Shown here: in pieces, positions 34,723 through 43,852 of the stretch
Layout of the letters: each line of letters opens with the position of its first letter
Position numbering within the stretch: position 1 is the first letter of the stretch
Origin: Morganella morganii H1r
GTDB taxonomy: Bacteria; Pseudomonadota; Gammaproteobacteria; Enterobacterales; Enterobacteriaceae
Direction of reading: 5' to 3'
NCBI RefSeq assembly: GCF_000633515.1
Contig: NZ_AYMP01000014.1
Coordinates: 1 to 64,000 of the forward strand
DNA: 64,000 nt
Notes under the pieces: generated by a model
What the model was told of the DNA's origin: nothing
What the model saw: only the letters and a program-made list of their open reading frames with translations
Database searches by the model: none
Position numbers and translations under genes: made by a program

Positions 34723-35724
34723 TTATTGACGGGCATCCAGTAACTGCTGTGCGTTTTCTTTGGTGACCTGAGTCCACGGAATCGCGTAACGTTTGTCTTT
34801 ACCGTTATTCCATTTCAGCTGGTCAGCATACTGAACCCAGATTTGGGACTGTGGCTCGTATTTATCACCTTTGACCGCTTTCATCGCCAGGTCGATAGAA
34901 CCCTGCATCTGTGCATTCGCGTCCTGGAGGATGGAGACCATTTCGCCCTCCTGAACAGAGCGGATAGCATCAGATACGCCGTCAACACCGGCAATGGCGA
35001 AATCATTGACATTCAGACCGGCAGATTTGATTGCTTCAATCGCACCCAGTGCCATTTCGTCGTTCTGAGCGATGACACCACCGATTTTACCACGGTGTTT
35101 CTGCAACCAGTTTTCCATCAGCGGCATCGCTTCCGCGCGTGACCAGTTAGCGGTTTTGCGTTCCAGCACTTTCACTTTACCCGGACCACATTCCGCAATC
35201 GCTTTGTCATTACCTTCGCCGCGCTGAATTTCACCGCTGCCGCCTTTCGGCCCTTCGATAATCACCACGTTACCTTCACAGTTCATTTTTGCCAGAACCG
35301 CTTTGGCTTCCATATAACCGCCGAGGACATCATCAGATACCACTTCTGCGGTCATTTTGTCGGTGTTCAGACGGGCGTTGGTGACGATAACCGGGATTTT
35401 GGCGTCATTTGCCATGGTGACCACGTCGATATTCGCTTCATAATCCATCGGGTTGATGATGATAGCGTCGGCTTTGGTCTGGATTGCGGTTTCCGCCTGG
35501 TTGTTCTGAACCATCGGGTCATAACGGCCATCATAAACTGTGATGATCGCTTCACCGTTTTTTACAGCCGGATGCTCTTTTGCGGATTTTTCCATTAACT
35601 GGACAAATTCAGCTTTCATGCCGTACATCAGAACGGCAATTTTCACCGGGTTGTCCTGTGCCGCAAATGCCTGTCCGCCCATCATCAGGGCTGTCAGTGC
35701 AGCGATTTTGGTCAGTTTTTTCAT
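34723..35724 (-). CDS. Sugar/polyol ABC transporter substrate-binding protein
   Basis: A 333-residue periplasmic protein with a signal peptide (about 1-21, ending GGQAFAAQ) and the type I sugar-binding fold of the RbsB group: VKIAVLMYGMKAEFVQLMEKS, TKADAIIINPMDYEANIDVV, VIIEGPKGGSGEIQRGEG, IAQNDEMALGAIEAI, AGVDGVSDAI. ATG 35724 has AAGGA at 7 bp. It is the last gene of the operon, whereas binding proteins are usually first. An ERIC-like repeat lies between it and the permease gene. The xylitol dehydrogenase in the same operon points to xylitol or a related polyol as ligand. Confidence 0.9.
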   Translation of the reverse strand: MKKLTKIAALTALMMGGQAFAAQDNPVKIAVLMYGMKAEFVQLMEKSAKEHPAVKNGEAIITVYDGRYDPMVQNNQAETAIQTKADAIIINPMDYEANIDVVTMANDAKIPVIVTNARLNTDKMTAEVVSDDVLGGYMEAKAVLAKMNCEGNVVIIEGPKGGSGEIQRGEGNDKAIAECGPGKVKVLERKTANWSRAEAMPLMENWLQKHRGKIGGVIAQNDEMALGAIEAIKSAGLNVNDFAIAGVDGVSDAIRSVQEGEMVSILQDANAQMQGSIDLAMKAVKGDKYEPQSQIWVQYADQLKWNNGKDKRYAIPWTQVTKENAQQLLDARQ

Positions 35725-35780
35725 GGTCATTCCTTCATTGTGTAGGGTATTATTTTTTTGCTGTTTTCGTCTTTTTTTTA

Positions 35781-35904
35781 CGCTTCATCCTTCAGCCTGT
35801 GGTGGTGTTGGCTGCGTTCAGCCTTCCGGATCACATACTGATGTATGCTCCCCGGAATTCTTCACTTGCCGCCTTGCCACAAACCGAATGATATTGCGTA
35901 AACG
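35781..35904 (-). repeat. ERIC-like intergenic repeat inside the ABC operon
   Basis: Read on the minus strand it contains GGGGAGCATACATCAGTATG, TGATCCGG and then GCAGCCAACACCACC, which follow the conserved core of enterobacterial ERIC (IRU) elements. It is inserted between the permease and binding-protein genes and so is transcribed with them. Two more copies lie at 42955-43200. Confidence 0.7.
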
Positions 35905-35951
35905 CTTCATGCAGAATGTGGCAGGCTGAAAGAATCCGCGCGGTACTGCCA

Positions 35952-36992
35952 TCAGTCACGGCGTTGCTTACGTGACGGATCCAAAAGTACGGCGATAACA
36001 ATTAATGCGCCTTTGATAATCTGCTGGTAATACGACTGCACGCCCAGCAGGTCGAGACCGTTATTCATCACACCGATAATTAACACACCGAACAGGGTGC
36101 CGACTAAGGTACCCACGCCACCGGCCATACTGGTGCCGCCGATAACCACCGCAGCGATCGCATCCAGCTCGTAGGCGCTGCCTGCACTGGTTTGTGCTGA
36201 CCCGGTACGGGCGGTCAGAATCAGACCCGCAATACCGGCTAATGCGCCGCACAGGGTGTAAACCAGCACTTTAATTTTAATCACGCTGATTCCGGAGGTT
36301 CTGGCACTTTTCGGGTTGCCGCCGACGGCATACACATAGCGGCCGAAGGTGGTTTTATTGAGTAAAATCCAGGCGAGAATAAAGATAACGGCCAGGATCA
36401 CCACCGGTACCGGGATATCCAGGATATAGCCGTTACCCAGCCAGCGGAAATCACTGTTGAGCTGGGAAACCGGGTTACCGTCAGTGGTCAGCAGAGTCAG
36501 ACCGCGTGCCGCAGACAGCATCCCCATGGTGACGATAAACGGCTGAAGGTTGAATTTCGCCAGAATCGTCCCGTTAAGCAGACCACAAATGATACCGATG
36601 CCGAGTGCGATAATCATCGGGATCATCACGGCATTGGCGGTATCACCGATAGCCAGACCGGTATTGCTGGTGGCAAACCGCGCTGCCACAATGCCGCTCA
36701 GAGCCAGCACCGAACCGACAGAGAGGTCAACACCGGCGGTGATGATGACGAAGGTCATCCCGATGGCGAGAATACCGTTGATGGAAATCTGACGCAGGAT
36801 AATCAGCATGTTGTCCTGACTCAGAAAGTAGTTATTGGTCCATTCGCCGCGGGCGACCTGAACTTCACCGACAACCGCCACAATCAGACACAGCACAAAG
36901 AACGCCAGAATGATGCCGTATTTGTGCATATTTTTCTTGTTACGGGCGATAAATGAGACCCCTGGTGCGGGTGCAGTATTTGTTGTATTCAT
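35952..36992 (-). CDS. ABC transporter permease (RbsC family)
   Basis: A 346-residue inner-membrane permease: LRQISINGILAIGMTFVIITAGVDLSVGSVLALSG (about 66-100), FNLQPFIVTMGMLSAARGL, the NBD-contact region FGRYVYAVGGNPKSARTSGI, and GGTSMAGGVGTLVGTLFG near the end. About ten membrane helices are expected. The likely start is ATG 36992; a GTG two codons upstream is possible. It works with the ATPase gene upstream in the operon and the binding protein downstream. Confidence 0.92.
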   Translation of the reverse strand: MNTTNTAPAPGVSFIARNKKNMHKYGIILAFFVLCLIVAVVGEVQVARGEWTNNYFLSQDNMLIILRQISINGILAIGMTFVIITAGVDLSVGSVLALSGIVAARFATSNTGLAIGDTANAVMIPMIIALGIGIICGLLNGTILAKFNLQPFIVTMGMLSAARGLTLLTTDGNPVSQLNSDFRWLGNGYILDIPVPVVILAVIFILAWILLNKTTFGRYVYAVGGNPKSARTSGISVIKIKVLVYTLCGALAGIAGLILTARTGSAQTSAGSAYELDAIAAVVIGGTSMAGGVGTLVGTLFGVLIIGVMNNGLDLLGVQSYYQQIIKGALIVIAVLLDPSRKQRRD

Positions 36993-37032
36993 GGTCACTT
37001 CTCTTTATTCATGCATACGTTGGCGGGTAAAA

Positions 37033-38532
37033 TCACACCGCAAGTTTCATTAAATCAGTCTGGGTGGCAGTGGCGGCGGTCAGCTCTCCGGCGATCCGTC
37101 CGTCACGGAAAACAATAATCCTGTCACTCATCCCGATAATTTCCGACAGCTCAGAAGAGACCATCACAATGCCTTTGCCCTGTAAGGCGAACTCAGACAT
37201 AAACTTATAAATTTCTTTTTTGGCACCGACATCCACGCCGCGTGTCGGCTCATCGAGCAGCATCACATCCGGCTCGATCAGCGCCCAGCGCCCCAGAACC
37301 ACTTTCTGCTGGTTACCTCCGCTGAGGTTCCCGACCAGCTGATCCGCATCCGGGGTTTTGACATTGAACAGTGTGATCATATCGTCCGCGCGGGCGCGCT
37401 CTTTGCGGTCATGAATAAAGCCGCCGGTGCTGATGGCGCCAAATGAGGCGATATTGATGTTTTCATTGATGGAGCGGCCCAGCATCAGTCCGGTATCTTT
37501 GCGGTCTTCCGTGACATAGGCTATCCCGGCATTAATGGAATCTTTCGGGCTGTGTTTGTCGAGGAAGCGGTCACCAATCTGAATGGTGCCTTTATCGGCG
37601 TGTTCGATGCCGAAAATCAGGTCGAGGAACTCAGAACGACCGGAACCGACCAGCCCGTAAATCCCCAGAATTTCACCTTTTTTCAGTGTCAGGCTGATGT
37701 CCTGCACCTGGTCATCACGGGAGAGATCCCGGATTTCCATAATGGTTTCATCTGTCGGCTCATTAAATTTGGCAAATTCGTCTTTGATTTCACGGCCGAT
37801 AATCAGCTCAATCAGCTTTTCACGGGTGATGCCTGTCAGCGGGCCGTCGGTAATAAAGGTACCGTCACGGAAAATGGTGAAGGTATCGGCTATCTGAAAA
37901 ATCTCGGACAGGCGGTGTGAGACATAAATAATGCCTTTACCTTTTTCCGTCAGGCGGTTGATGACATCAAAAATCTTCTGCGCATCTTCCTCACCGATAG
38001 CGGAGGTCGGTTCATCCATAATGATGATATCCGCATCCGCGTGGGAGAGGGCTTTGGCGATTTCGACCAGTTGCTGTTCCGCCACACTCAGGTTGCGCAT
38101 TTTTTCTGACGGGGAAATATCAAAATGCAGATCTGTCAGTAGTTCAGCGGTCTGGCGGTTGAGCTGTTTAAAATCGACAAAACCAAACCGGCGCGGTTCA
38201 CGCCCCAGCCAGATATTTTCCGCCACGGTCAGGTCAGGAATGGAACTCAGCTCCTGCTGAACAATGGCGATACCGGCGTGCAGGGCTTCTATCGGCTGAT
38301 GAAACTCACAGCGTTTGCCTTTGACATAGATTTCCCCCGCATCCGGACGGATAAAACCCATCAGGATGCTCAGGAACGTGGATTTACCGGCACCATTCCC
38401 GCCGCACAGGGCGTGAATGGAACCTCTCTTCAGTGAAAACTGCGCGTTCTTCAGTGCAACAACCTGACCAAAGGCTTTGCGCACCCCTTCAACCCGCAGT
38501 AATTCCTCATTGTCAGCGACAGTGGCTGTCAT
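37033..38532 (-). CDS. Sugar ABC transporter ATPase (RbsA family)
   Basis: A 499-residue protein with two ABC domains. The first has Walker A GGNGAGKST at about 43-51, signature NLSVAEQQLVEIAKAL and Walker B DIIIMDEPTS. The second has a degenerate P-loop GLVGSGRSEFLDLIFG, the signature LSGGNQQKVVLGRW and Walker B VMLLDEPTRGVDVGAKKEI. This is the standard layout of ribose/xylose-type importers. It overlaps xylB by 4 bp. Confidence 0.94.
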   Translation of the reverse strand: MTATVADNEELLRVEGVRKAFGQVVALKNAQFSLKRGSIHALCGGNGAGKSTFLSILMGFIRPDAGEIYVKGKRCEFHQPIEALHAGIAIVQQELSSIPDLTVAENIWLGREPRRFGFVDFKQLNRQTAELLTDLHFDISPSEKMRNLSVAEQQLVEIAKALSHADADIIIMDEPTSAIGEEDAQKIFDVINRLTEKGKGIIYVSHRLSEIFQIADTFTIFRDGTFITDGPLTGITREKLIELIIGREIKDEFAKFNEPTDETIMEIRDLSRDDQVQDISLTLKKGEILGIYGLVGSGRSEFLDLIFGIEHADKGTIQIGDRFLDKHSPKDSINAGIAYVTEDRKDTGLMLGRSINENINIASFGAISTGGFIHDRKERARADDMITLFNVKTPDADQLVGNLSGGNQQKVVLGRWALIEPDVMLLDEPTRGVDVGAKKEIYKFMSEFALQGKGIVMVSSELSEIIGMSDRIIVFRDGRIAGELTAATATQTDLMKLAV

Positions 38533-40040
38533 ACGGTGACCTCCGGGTATTCTGATGTCAGTAAAGCAAGGTAGTTCTGATACAGAGATTCATAAACCGC
38601 CACATTCGCCGGATCCGGCTGTGTGCGGCTGCTGTCATCCAGCTGCACAAAGCGGTCGCAGAGAGCGGCCAGTTGTGCTTCCGGTGCGCTGTCTGCGCTG
38701 AGGGTGTCACACCAGATAGCCTGAACCGCCGCACCGAGTGCTGCCGCTTCCTGGTTGGTGACGCACACCACCGGTGCTGCCATGATATCTGCAACAATCT
38801 GCCGCCATTTCACGCTGCGGGCACCACCGCCGGTCAGACGGATTTCATCTGTGGAAATGCCCTGCTGACGGAACAGATCAATACCGAAGCGCAGCCCGTA
38901 AGTGGCACTTTCCACCACGGCCAGGCTCAGGTTCTGCGGAGTCAGGTTGCTGCCGTCCATATTGTGAAGGCTGGCGCGGGCTTCGGGTAACTGAGGTACG
39001 CGCTCACCATTAAAGAACGGCAGCATAATAAGGCCGCCCGCACCGGGTTTACTGCGGTTCAGTGCATCATTAAAGGCCTGAATATCCATGCCTAATAATG
39101 ACTGAACCGTGGTGGTGGCGGAGGTGACATTCATGGTGCAAATCAATGGCAGCCAGCCGTTGCTGGAGGAGCAGAACCCGGCGATCATCGCGGAATCCGC
39201 CACAACCGGTTGTTCAGCAAAGGTAAACAGCGTACCGGAGGTGCCGAGGCTCATGGTGGTGATGCCCGGACGGATATTACCGGTGCCGATGGCGGCCATC
39301 ATGTTATCGCCGCCGCCGGATGCCACGCGGGTGTCCGGGGAAATGCCGAGCTTCTCCGCGATCGCCGGACGAACCGTGCCGATGATTTGCTCTGCGCGCA
39401 CCAGCGGCGGCAGCGCCTGCCATAAGCGGCCTTCCGGATCGATAAGATCAGCGGCGGTCTTATCCCACTCACGGGTACGGATATTGAGCAGCCCGGTCCC
39501 GGAGGCATCACCGTACTCGGCACAGGCCTGTCCGGTGAGCCAGAAATTCAGGTAATCATGCGGCAGCAGCACATAACGCAGCTGTTGCCACAGTTCCGGG
39601 TGCTGCTGTTTAAAGCGGATAATTTTTGACACGGTATAGCCGGTCTGCGGTAACACACCCAGACGGTCAAGCGCGGCCTGTCCGCCGCCCAGTGCATCAA
39701 TAAACCACTGATTTTCCGCACTGGTCGAGGTATCACACCACAGCTTGGCAGGCGCAAGTACCGTACCGTCATGACTGACCGGCACGAAACCGTGCTGCTG
39801 ACCGGAAACGGCAAGGGCGCGGATATCCCGCCCGTCAATTCCGGCGTTTTTGCTCGCCTGAGCAAACGCGGTTTGCAGCGCATCAGTCCACCAGACGGCT
39901 TCCTGTTCACGGCTCCCGTCTGATTCGCTGATCATCGGGTGAGGGGCTGAGCCCTCACCCAGAATACGCGCGGTCCGGTTATCGGCAATAATGACCTTGG
40001 TGCTTTGTGTTCCGCAGTCAATACCGGCATAGAGCGTCAT
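38529..40040 (-). CDS. xylB: Xylulokinase
   Basis: A 503-residue FGGY kinase: YAGIDCGTQSTKVIIAD at the start, SGQQHGFVPVSHDG, LPHDYLNFWLTG, GGGDNMMAAIGTG, TMSLGTSGTLF, and RLTGGGARSVKWRQIVADI. These match XylB, which converts D-xylulose to D-xylulose 5-phosphate. It is placed directly after a xylitol dehydrogenase and near a lyxose isomerase, both of which make D-xylulose. The start has GGAG 6 bp upstream, and the gene begins 3 bp after the dehydrogenase stop. Confidence 0.93.
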   Translation of the reverse strand: MTLYAGIDCGTQSTKVIIADNRTARILGEGSAPHPMISESDGSREQEAVWWTDALQTAFAQASKNAGIDGRDIRALAVSGQQHGFVPVSHDGTVLAPAKLWCDTSTSAENQWFIDALGGGQAALDRLGVLPQTGYTVSKIIRFKQQHPELWQQLRYVLLPHDYLNFWLTGQACAEYGDASGTGLLNIRTREWDKTAADLIDPEGRLWQALPPLVRAEQIIGTVRPAIAEKLGISPDTRVASGGGDNMMAAIGTGNIRPGITTMSLGTSGTLFTFAEQPVVADSAMIAGFCSSSNGWLPLICTMNVTSATTTVQSLLGMDIQAFNDALNRSKPGAGGLIMLPFFNGERVPQLPEARASLHNMDGSNLTPQNLSLAVVESATYGLRFGIDLFRQQGISTDEIRLTGGGARSVKWRQIVADIMAAPVVCVTNQEAAALGAAVQAIWCDTLSADSAPEAQLAALCDRFVQLDDSSRTQPDPANVAVYESLYQNYLALLTSEYPEVTV

Positions 40041-40043
40041 GGT

Positions 40044-41081
40044 TTACTCCATTTCCAGCACAATTTTCACGTCAGTCGCACGGCCTTCGGCTGCACGCTC
40101 ATAGGCTTCGACACTGTCTTTGAACTTGTAAGTTGCGGACAGCAGCGGGGCCACATTCAGTTTGCCGGAACTCAGCAGACGGATGGTGCGCGGGTACATA
40201 TTGGCGTAGCGGAAAATCGTTTTGAAGGTCACTTCTTTCGCCTGTGCCGCCACGATATCCAGCGGTGCCGGGTCGATTGGCATACCGACGAGAACGACGG
40301 TACCGCCGGGGGCGATATGATCAGATATGGAGGCAATAACCGGTTTCGCGCCGCTGCACTCAAACAGGACGTTCACACCTTCGCCGCCGGTCAGCTCACG
40401 GACTTTATCCGCCAGTGCCTGCTGGTCTTTGCTGTTTACCGCATGCAGACCCTGATATTTCTCAGCCACTTTCAGTTTTTCATCAAACACATCACAGATG
40501 ATGACATCCGAACAGCCGCCGGCCAGTGCACACAGCGCAGTAATGATACCGATGGTCCCGGCACCGATAACCAGACCGATATCGCCCGGTTTGATCCCGG
40601 CTTTGGTCGCGGACTGCATACCGATTGCCAGTGGCTCAACCATTGCGCCCTGGGCAAAAGAAACGTTATCCGGCAGTTTAAAGGTGAAGGCGGCAGGGTG
40701 GATCACGCTTTCACGCAGGCAGCCGTCGATCGGCGGGGTTGCCCAGAAACGAACAGCAGGATCAAGGTTATAGATACCGGCACGGGATTGCGGGGATTGC
40801 AGATCCGGAATACCCGGCTCCATGCACACGCGATCACCGACTTTCAGGTGTTTCACATTTTTACCGGCAGCAGTGATCACACCGGACGCTTCGTGACCCA
40901 GCACCATCGGTGCCTCAACCACGAACGGCCCGATACGGCCATGCTGGTAATAGTGAACATCGCTGCCGCAGATGCCGACGGTGTGGATTTTAATCTCAAC
41001 ATCGTCGTCGCCAAGTACTTCATTACTCTGCCAATCCTGAATGGCGATTTTCCCTGCTTTCTCTAATACTAATGCCTTCAT
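40044..41081 (-). CDS. xdhA: Xylitol dehydrogenase (zinc-dependent MDR family)
   Basis: A 345-residue medium-chain dehydrogenase. Catalytic zinc ligands are in [14 protein letters not shown] (Cys38, numbered from ATG 41081) and GHEASG (His63, Glu64). The Rossmann motif is [15 protein letters not shown]. The four-Cys structural zinc lobe is absent: the stretch after CMEPGIPDL has no cysteines, as in some sorbitol/xylitol dehydrogenases. It should oxidise xylitol to D-xylulose with NAD. A xylitol dehydrogenase from Morganella morganii is known in the literature. It is the first gene of the operon, right after a palindromic operator. Confidence 0.82.
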   Translation of the reverse strand: MKALVLEKAGKIAIQDWQSNEVLGDDDVEIKIHTVGICGSDVHYYQHGRIGPFVVEAPMVLGHEASGVITAAGKNVKHLKVGDRVCMEPGIPDLQSPQSRAGIYNLDPAVRFWATPPIDGCLRESVIHPAAFTFKLPDNVSFAQGAMVEPLAIGMQSATKAGIKPGDIGLVIGAGTIGIITALCALAGGCSDVIICDVFDEKLKVAEKYQGLHAVNSKDQQALADKVRELTGGEGVNVLFECSGAKPVIASISDHIAPGGTVVLVGMPIDPAPLDIVAAQAKEVTFKTIFRYANMYPRTIRLLSSGKLNVAPLLSATYKFKDSVEAYERAAEGRATDVKIVLEME

Positions 41082-41100
41082 GATCATTTCCTTTCATTAA

Positions 41101-41118
41101 AATGATATCGATATCATT
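41101..41118. promoter_or_regulatory. LacI-type operator O1 of the xylitol operon
   Basis: AATGATATCGATATCATT is a perfect 18-bp palindrome with the central CG typical of LacI-family operators. It lies 19 bp before the dehydrogenase start codon. Confidence 0.85.
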
Positions 41119-41260
41119 ACTATGATGCGGATAATAGAGCAATGTTTATTATAATTATGTGATGATGGTTAAACTTTTATTAAATAAAGTCTGATCTACT
41201 CATGTAGTATTGGGTAAAGAGTCTTTCAGGTCACATTTTTGCTGTCTGTGGCAAGGCTAT

Positions 41261-41278
41261 AATGATAACGATATCATT
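41261..41278. promoter_or_regulatory. LacI-type operator O2 before the lyxose isomerase gene
   Basis: AATGATAACGATATCATT differs from the perfect palindrome at 41101 by one base. It sits 14 bp before the divergent isomerase gene, so one regulator can control both directions. The two centres are 160 bp apart. A half-site-like AATGATACG occurs at about 41921, before the regulator gene. Confidence 0.83.
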
Positions 41279-41292
41279 CAGGAGAGAGGCAG

Positions 41293-41838
41293 ATGAATAA
41301 ACAGCCGTACATCGCGGAATCACTGGCGGTTCTGGAACTGGCACATATCGTTCTGACAGAAGCGGAAAAGCAGCATATTGAAATTGCACACTTTAATCTG
41401 CCGGATTACCCGCGTTCGGGTCTGCAACTGCTCACTTACTGTAACAGTCCGCTGTACTGCGCCAAAGAGCTGGTTCTCTTTGCTGATCAGACCTGTCCGG
41501 AGCACCGCCATCCGCCGTACAAAGACCGGCCGGGCAAGCAGGAAACCTTCCGTTGCCGCTGGGGTGAGGTGTATCTGTTTGTCGATGATCCCGCGCTGAC
41601 ACTGAATCAGGATGCACAAGGCAATCCGGTCTGCTGCCCGCCGCAGGGGGATGAGGAATGGTACACCTGTGATCGCTTTATTCTGCTGCGCCCGGGAGAG
41701 CAGTACACCATTATGCCGGATACCCGCCACTGGTTTAAAGCCGGGCCGCAGGGCGCGGTGGTGTCGGAGTTCTCCACAGAAAACACCGATGAATACGACA
41801 TTTTTACCGATCCGCGGATAAAAAGACTCGCGTGTTAA
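41293..41838 (+). CDS. D-lyxose isomerase-like cupin
   Basis: A 181-residue cupin of the D-lyxose/D-mannose isomerase family. The metal ligands are visible as His71 and His73 in CPEHRHPPYKDRPGKQETF, Glu84 in the same segment, and His146 in MPDTRHWFKAG. This family converts D-lyxose to D-xylulose. The neighbouring xylulokinase would then phosphorylate the product, so the regulon could use both xylitol and D-lyxose. ATG 41293 follows GGAGAGAGG. Substrate preference between lyxose and mannose is not readable from sequence. Confidence 0.78.
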   Translation: MNKQPYIAESLAVLELAHIVLTEAEKQHIEIAHFNLPDYPRSGLQLLTYCNSPLYCAKELVLFADQTCPEHRHPPYKDRPGKQETFRCRWGEVYLFVDDPALTLNQDAQGNPVCCPPQGDEEWYTCDRFILLRPGEQYTIMPDTRHWFKAGPQGAVVSEFSTENTDEYDIFTDPRIKRLAC

Positions 41839-41950
41839 AAAGTTGTTGATCCCGGTTTAAGTAATAAAAAGCGTGTTTTTCACGTGACTGAATCGATTTA
41901 GATGATATTATAATGGTATAAAATGATACGTTGCTGCTAAGGAGAGAAAA

Positions 41951-42952
41951 TTGGCGGAACCCCGGACACAGAAAGTCACACTGGAAAATGTGGCCGCTAT
42001 TGCGAATGTCAGTAAGATCACCGCATCCCGCGCATTTTCACAGCCGGATAAGGTTCACCCGGAAACTCTCAGGCGTATTCTCGATGCTGCAGATAAAATC
42101 GGTTATGTGGTGAATGCGGCGGCACGCAGCCTGCGCGCGAAATCTACCCGTACCATCGGCATTGTCAGCCCTGACATGAGCAACCCGTTTTTCGGCGGGC
42201 TGGCCAAGCGCATCACCCTGGAAGCCTATAACGCCGGGTATGACACCCTGATGTTTGACTCCTATGAATCCCGTGAAAATGAAGCACGTATCATTGATAA
42301 GCTGATTGGTTACAACGTGGATGCCATCATCCTGTCCGTTGTCTCTGCCGAACGGGTTTACCGCCCCGCATACATGAAACAGCTGGAACTGCTCAATATT
42401 CCGGTGATCCTGGTTGACCGTGAGCTGGATGCCAAGGCATGCAGCGGCGTTTACATCGATAACCTCGATTGCGGATTGCAGGCAGGGCGCTATCTGCTGT
42501 CACAAAAAGCCGATAACGTGGTGATTATCTCCGGCCCGGAAGATTCCAATGTGGCTCAGGATCGCGTAACCGGTATGGTGGCCGGTCTGCACGGCCAGGT
42601 CAGCAGCGTCAATGTGCTGCATGCGGACTTCCTGATGGATGAAGCCTTTAAAGTCACCGACCATTACCTGAAATACCATCCCGCGCCGGATTATTTTGTC
42701 GGCTGTAATAATCAGATTTCACTGGGGATTATCAAAGCCTGTATCCGCCACAATCTGATCCCGCAAAAAGATGTCTCGCTGTTCAGTATCGATGAAGTCT
42801 CTCATGCCGATATCTACGGATTCAATTTTCCGTGCATTTCTCATGACCTTCAGGAAATTGCCTGGCAGGCGATCAATATGGCAGTGCGGCGGGCGACGGA
42901 TCGCAGCGCCCCGGCGAGCAAGGTGGTTGTGCGCGGTCTCCTCAAATCTTAA
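41951..42952 (+). CDS. LacI-family regulator of the xylitol/lyxose regulon
   Basis: A 333-residue LacI regulator. The HTH and hinge are VTLENVAAIANVSKITASRAF ... AARSLRAKSTRTIGI (about 9-75), followed by the periplasmic-binding-like sensor with DMSNPFFGGLAKRI. The start is TTG 41951, chosen because GGAGAG lies 5 bp upstream and the HTH begins only eight residues later; there is no nearby ATG. It lies downstream of the isomerase gene and is the obvious binder of the AATGATATCGATATCATT operators. Confidence 0.9.
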   Translation: MAEPRTQKVTLENVAAIANVSKITASRAFSQPDKVHPETLRRILDAADKIGYVVNAAARSLRAKSTRTIGIVSPDMSNPFFGGLAKRITLEAYNAGYDTLMFDSYESRENEARIIDKLIGYNVDAIILSVVSAERVYRPAYMKQLELLNIPVILVDRELDAKACSGVYIDNLDCGLQAGRYLLSQKADNVVIISGPEDSNVAQDRVTGMVAGLHGQVSSVNVLHADFLMDEAFKVTDHYLKYHPAPDYFVGCNNQISLGIIKACIRHNLIPQKDVSLFSIDEVSHADIYGFNFPCISHDLQEIAWQAINMAVRRATDRSAPASKVVVRGLLKS

Positions 42953-42954
42953 TC

Positions 42955-43200
42955 CGCGTCATCCTTCCGCCTGTGGCGGCGTTGGCTTCGCTCGTCCACC
43001 CCGGTCACATACTGATGTATGCTCCCGGGGATGTCCTCATTTCACCACCTTGCCACAGACGAAATGATTTAGCGGATCTGCGCCATCCTCCACTCTGTGG
43101 CTGTGTTGGCTGCGCTCAGAATTCCGGGTCACATACTGGATATGCTCCCCGGAATTCTTCCCTTGCCGCCCTACCACAAACCGCATGATTTAGCAGATTA
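42955..43200 (-). repeat. Two tandem ERIC-like elements
   Basis: Two adjacent copies (about 42955-43079 and 43080-43200) of the same family as the element at 35781. Each, on the minus strand, has the GGGAGCATACATCAGTATGTGAC-like core (the second with a shorter ATACCAGTATG variant) followed by the AGCCAACNCNGCCACAG portion. The pair follows the LacI-type gene stop directly. Confidence 0.68.
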
Positions 43201-43234
43201 ATTTTTCTGTTTTTGACAGAGTTGAAGTACACAG

Positions 43235-43420
43235 GGGATTAACCGGCAAAAAAGGAAAGCGTAAAGCGCCGGGGATGGCGCGATCCGAGCGAACAAGGAC
43301 GTGTCAGCGTCTTTCCGCCTTGCCGGTTATCCCGCGGCCCGGGTTTGAAAGAAGATGGTTTTATTCTTTCCGGTTTTGCCGGTTATCCCACGCCGCCCGG
43401 GTTTGAAATAGGATGGTTTG
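43235..43420. repeat. 55-bp tandem repeat with an inverted partner
   Basis: Two direct copies, 43311-43362 and 43366-43420, share CTTTCC, TTGCCGGTTATCCC, CCCGGGTTTGAAA and GATGGTTT blocks. An inverted partner of the first part (GGGATTAACCGGCA ... GGAAAG) occurs at 43235-43259, so the region can fold into a long hairpin. There is no coding frame. It resembles a small non-autonomous intergenic repeat family, not identified by name. Confidence 0.6.
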
Positions 43421-43423
43421 AGA

Positions 43424-43852
43424 CTAACAGCCCGGCTCCGGTTCATCACTTAACCCGTATGTACAGGCATTAGGGTCTTCCCATTTGTTATTTCGGTAGA
43501 GAAAATCAACAGAGCTGCCATCATTGAAAATGACATATCCATAACCACTTGACTGTATCGTCCATTTACCGGATGTTCCATCTTTAAATTCAACATATCC
43601 GGTTGATATACAAGCTGAATAATACTCATGCATCCAACTGTTTTCTTTTGATTCTTCTGCGTGTGTAAAGTAAGTGATGATTTGTTCTTTGGTCGGAAGA
43701 AATTTTTTGCAGGTGTCAATTTCATATTTATCATTATGATTCTGATAAACAGCACCTGTTTTATAAATATTAATTTTATTTAGTTCCTTTGCCTTTAGTG
43801 GATTAGAAAAAAAACAAATCAACAGGAATAAAATATATACTTTATTTACCAT
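43424..43852 (-). CDS. Exported hypothetical protein, likely immunity protein of the adjacent amidase
   Basis: A 142-residue protein with a signal peptide (about 1-22, VYILFLLICFFSNPLKA) and a mature domain containing four cysteines (48, 81, 132 and 142) and the segments GYVEFKDGTSGKWTIQSSGYGYVIFNDGSSVDFLYRN, a beta-rich repeat. I recognise no family. It overlaps the end of the amidase gene by 7 bp and is translated directly after it. A periplasmic partner coupled to a cell-wall amidase is the classic layout of a T6SS effector-immunity pair. It is markedly more AT-rich than its neighbours, suggesting transfer. Confidence 0.6.
   Translation of the reverse strand: MVNKVYILFLLICFFSNPLKAKELNKINIYKTGAVYQNHNDKYEIDTCKKFLPTKEQIITYFTHAEESKENSWMHEYYSACISTGYVEFKDGTSGKWTIQSSGYGYVIFNDGSSVDFLYRNNKWEDPNACTYGLSDEPEPGC

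Noticed and set aside
40005-41066. Long + strand frame opposite the xylitol dehydrogenase gene
   Set aside because: It is a mirror of a well-supported gene on the other strand and has no recognisable domain.
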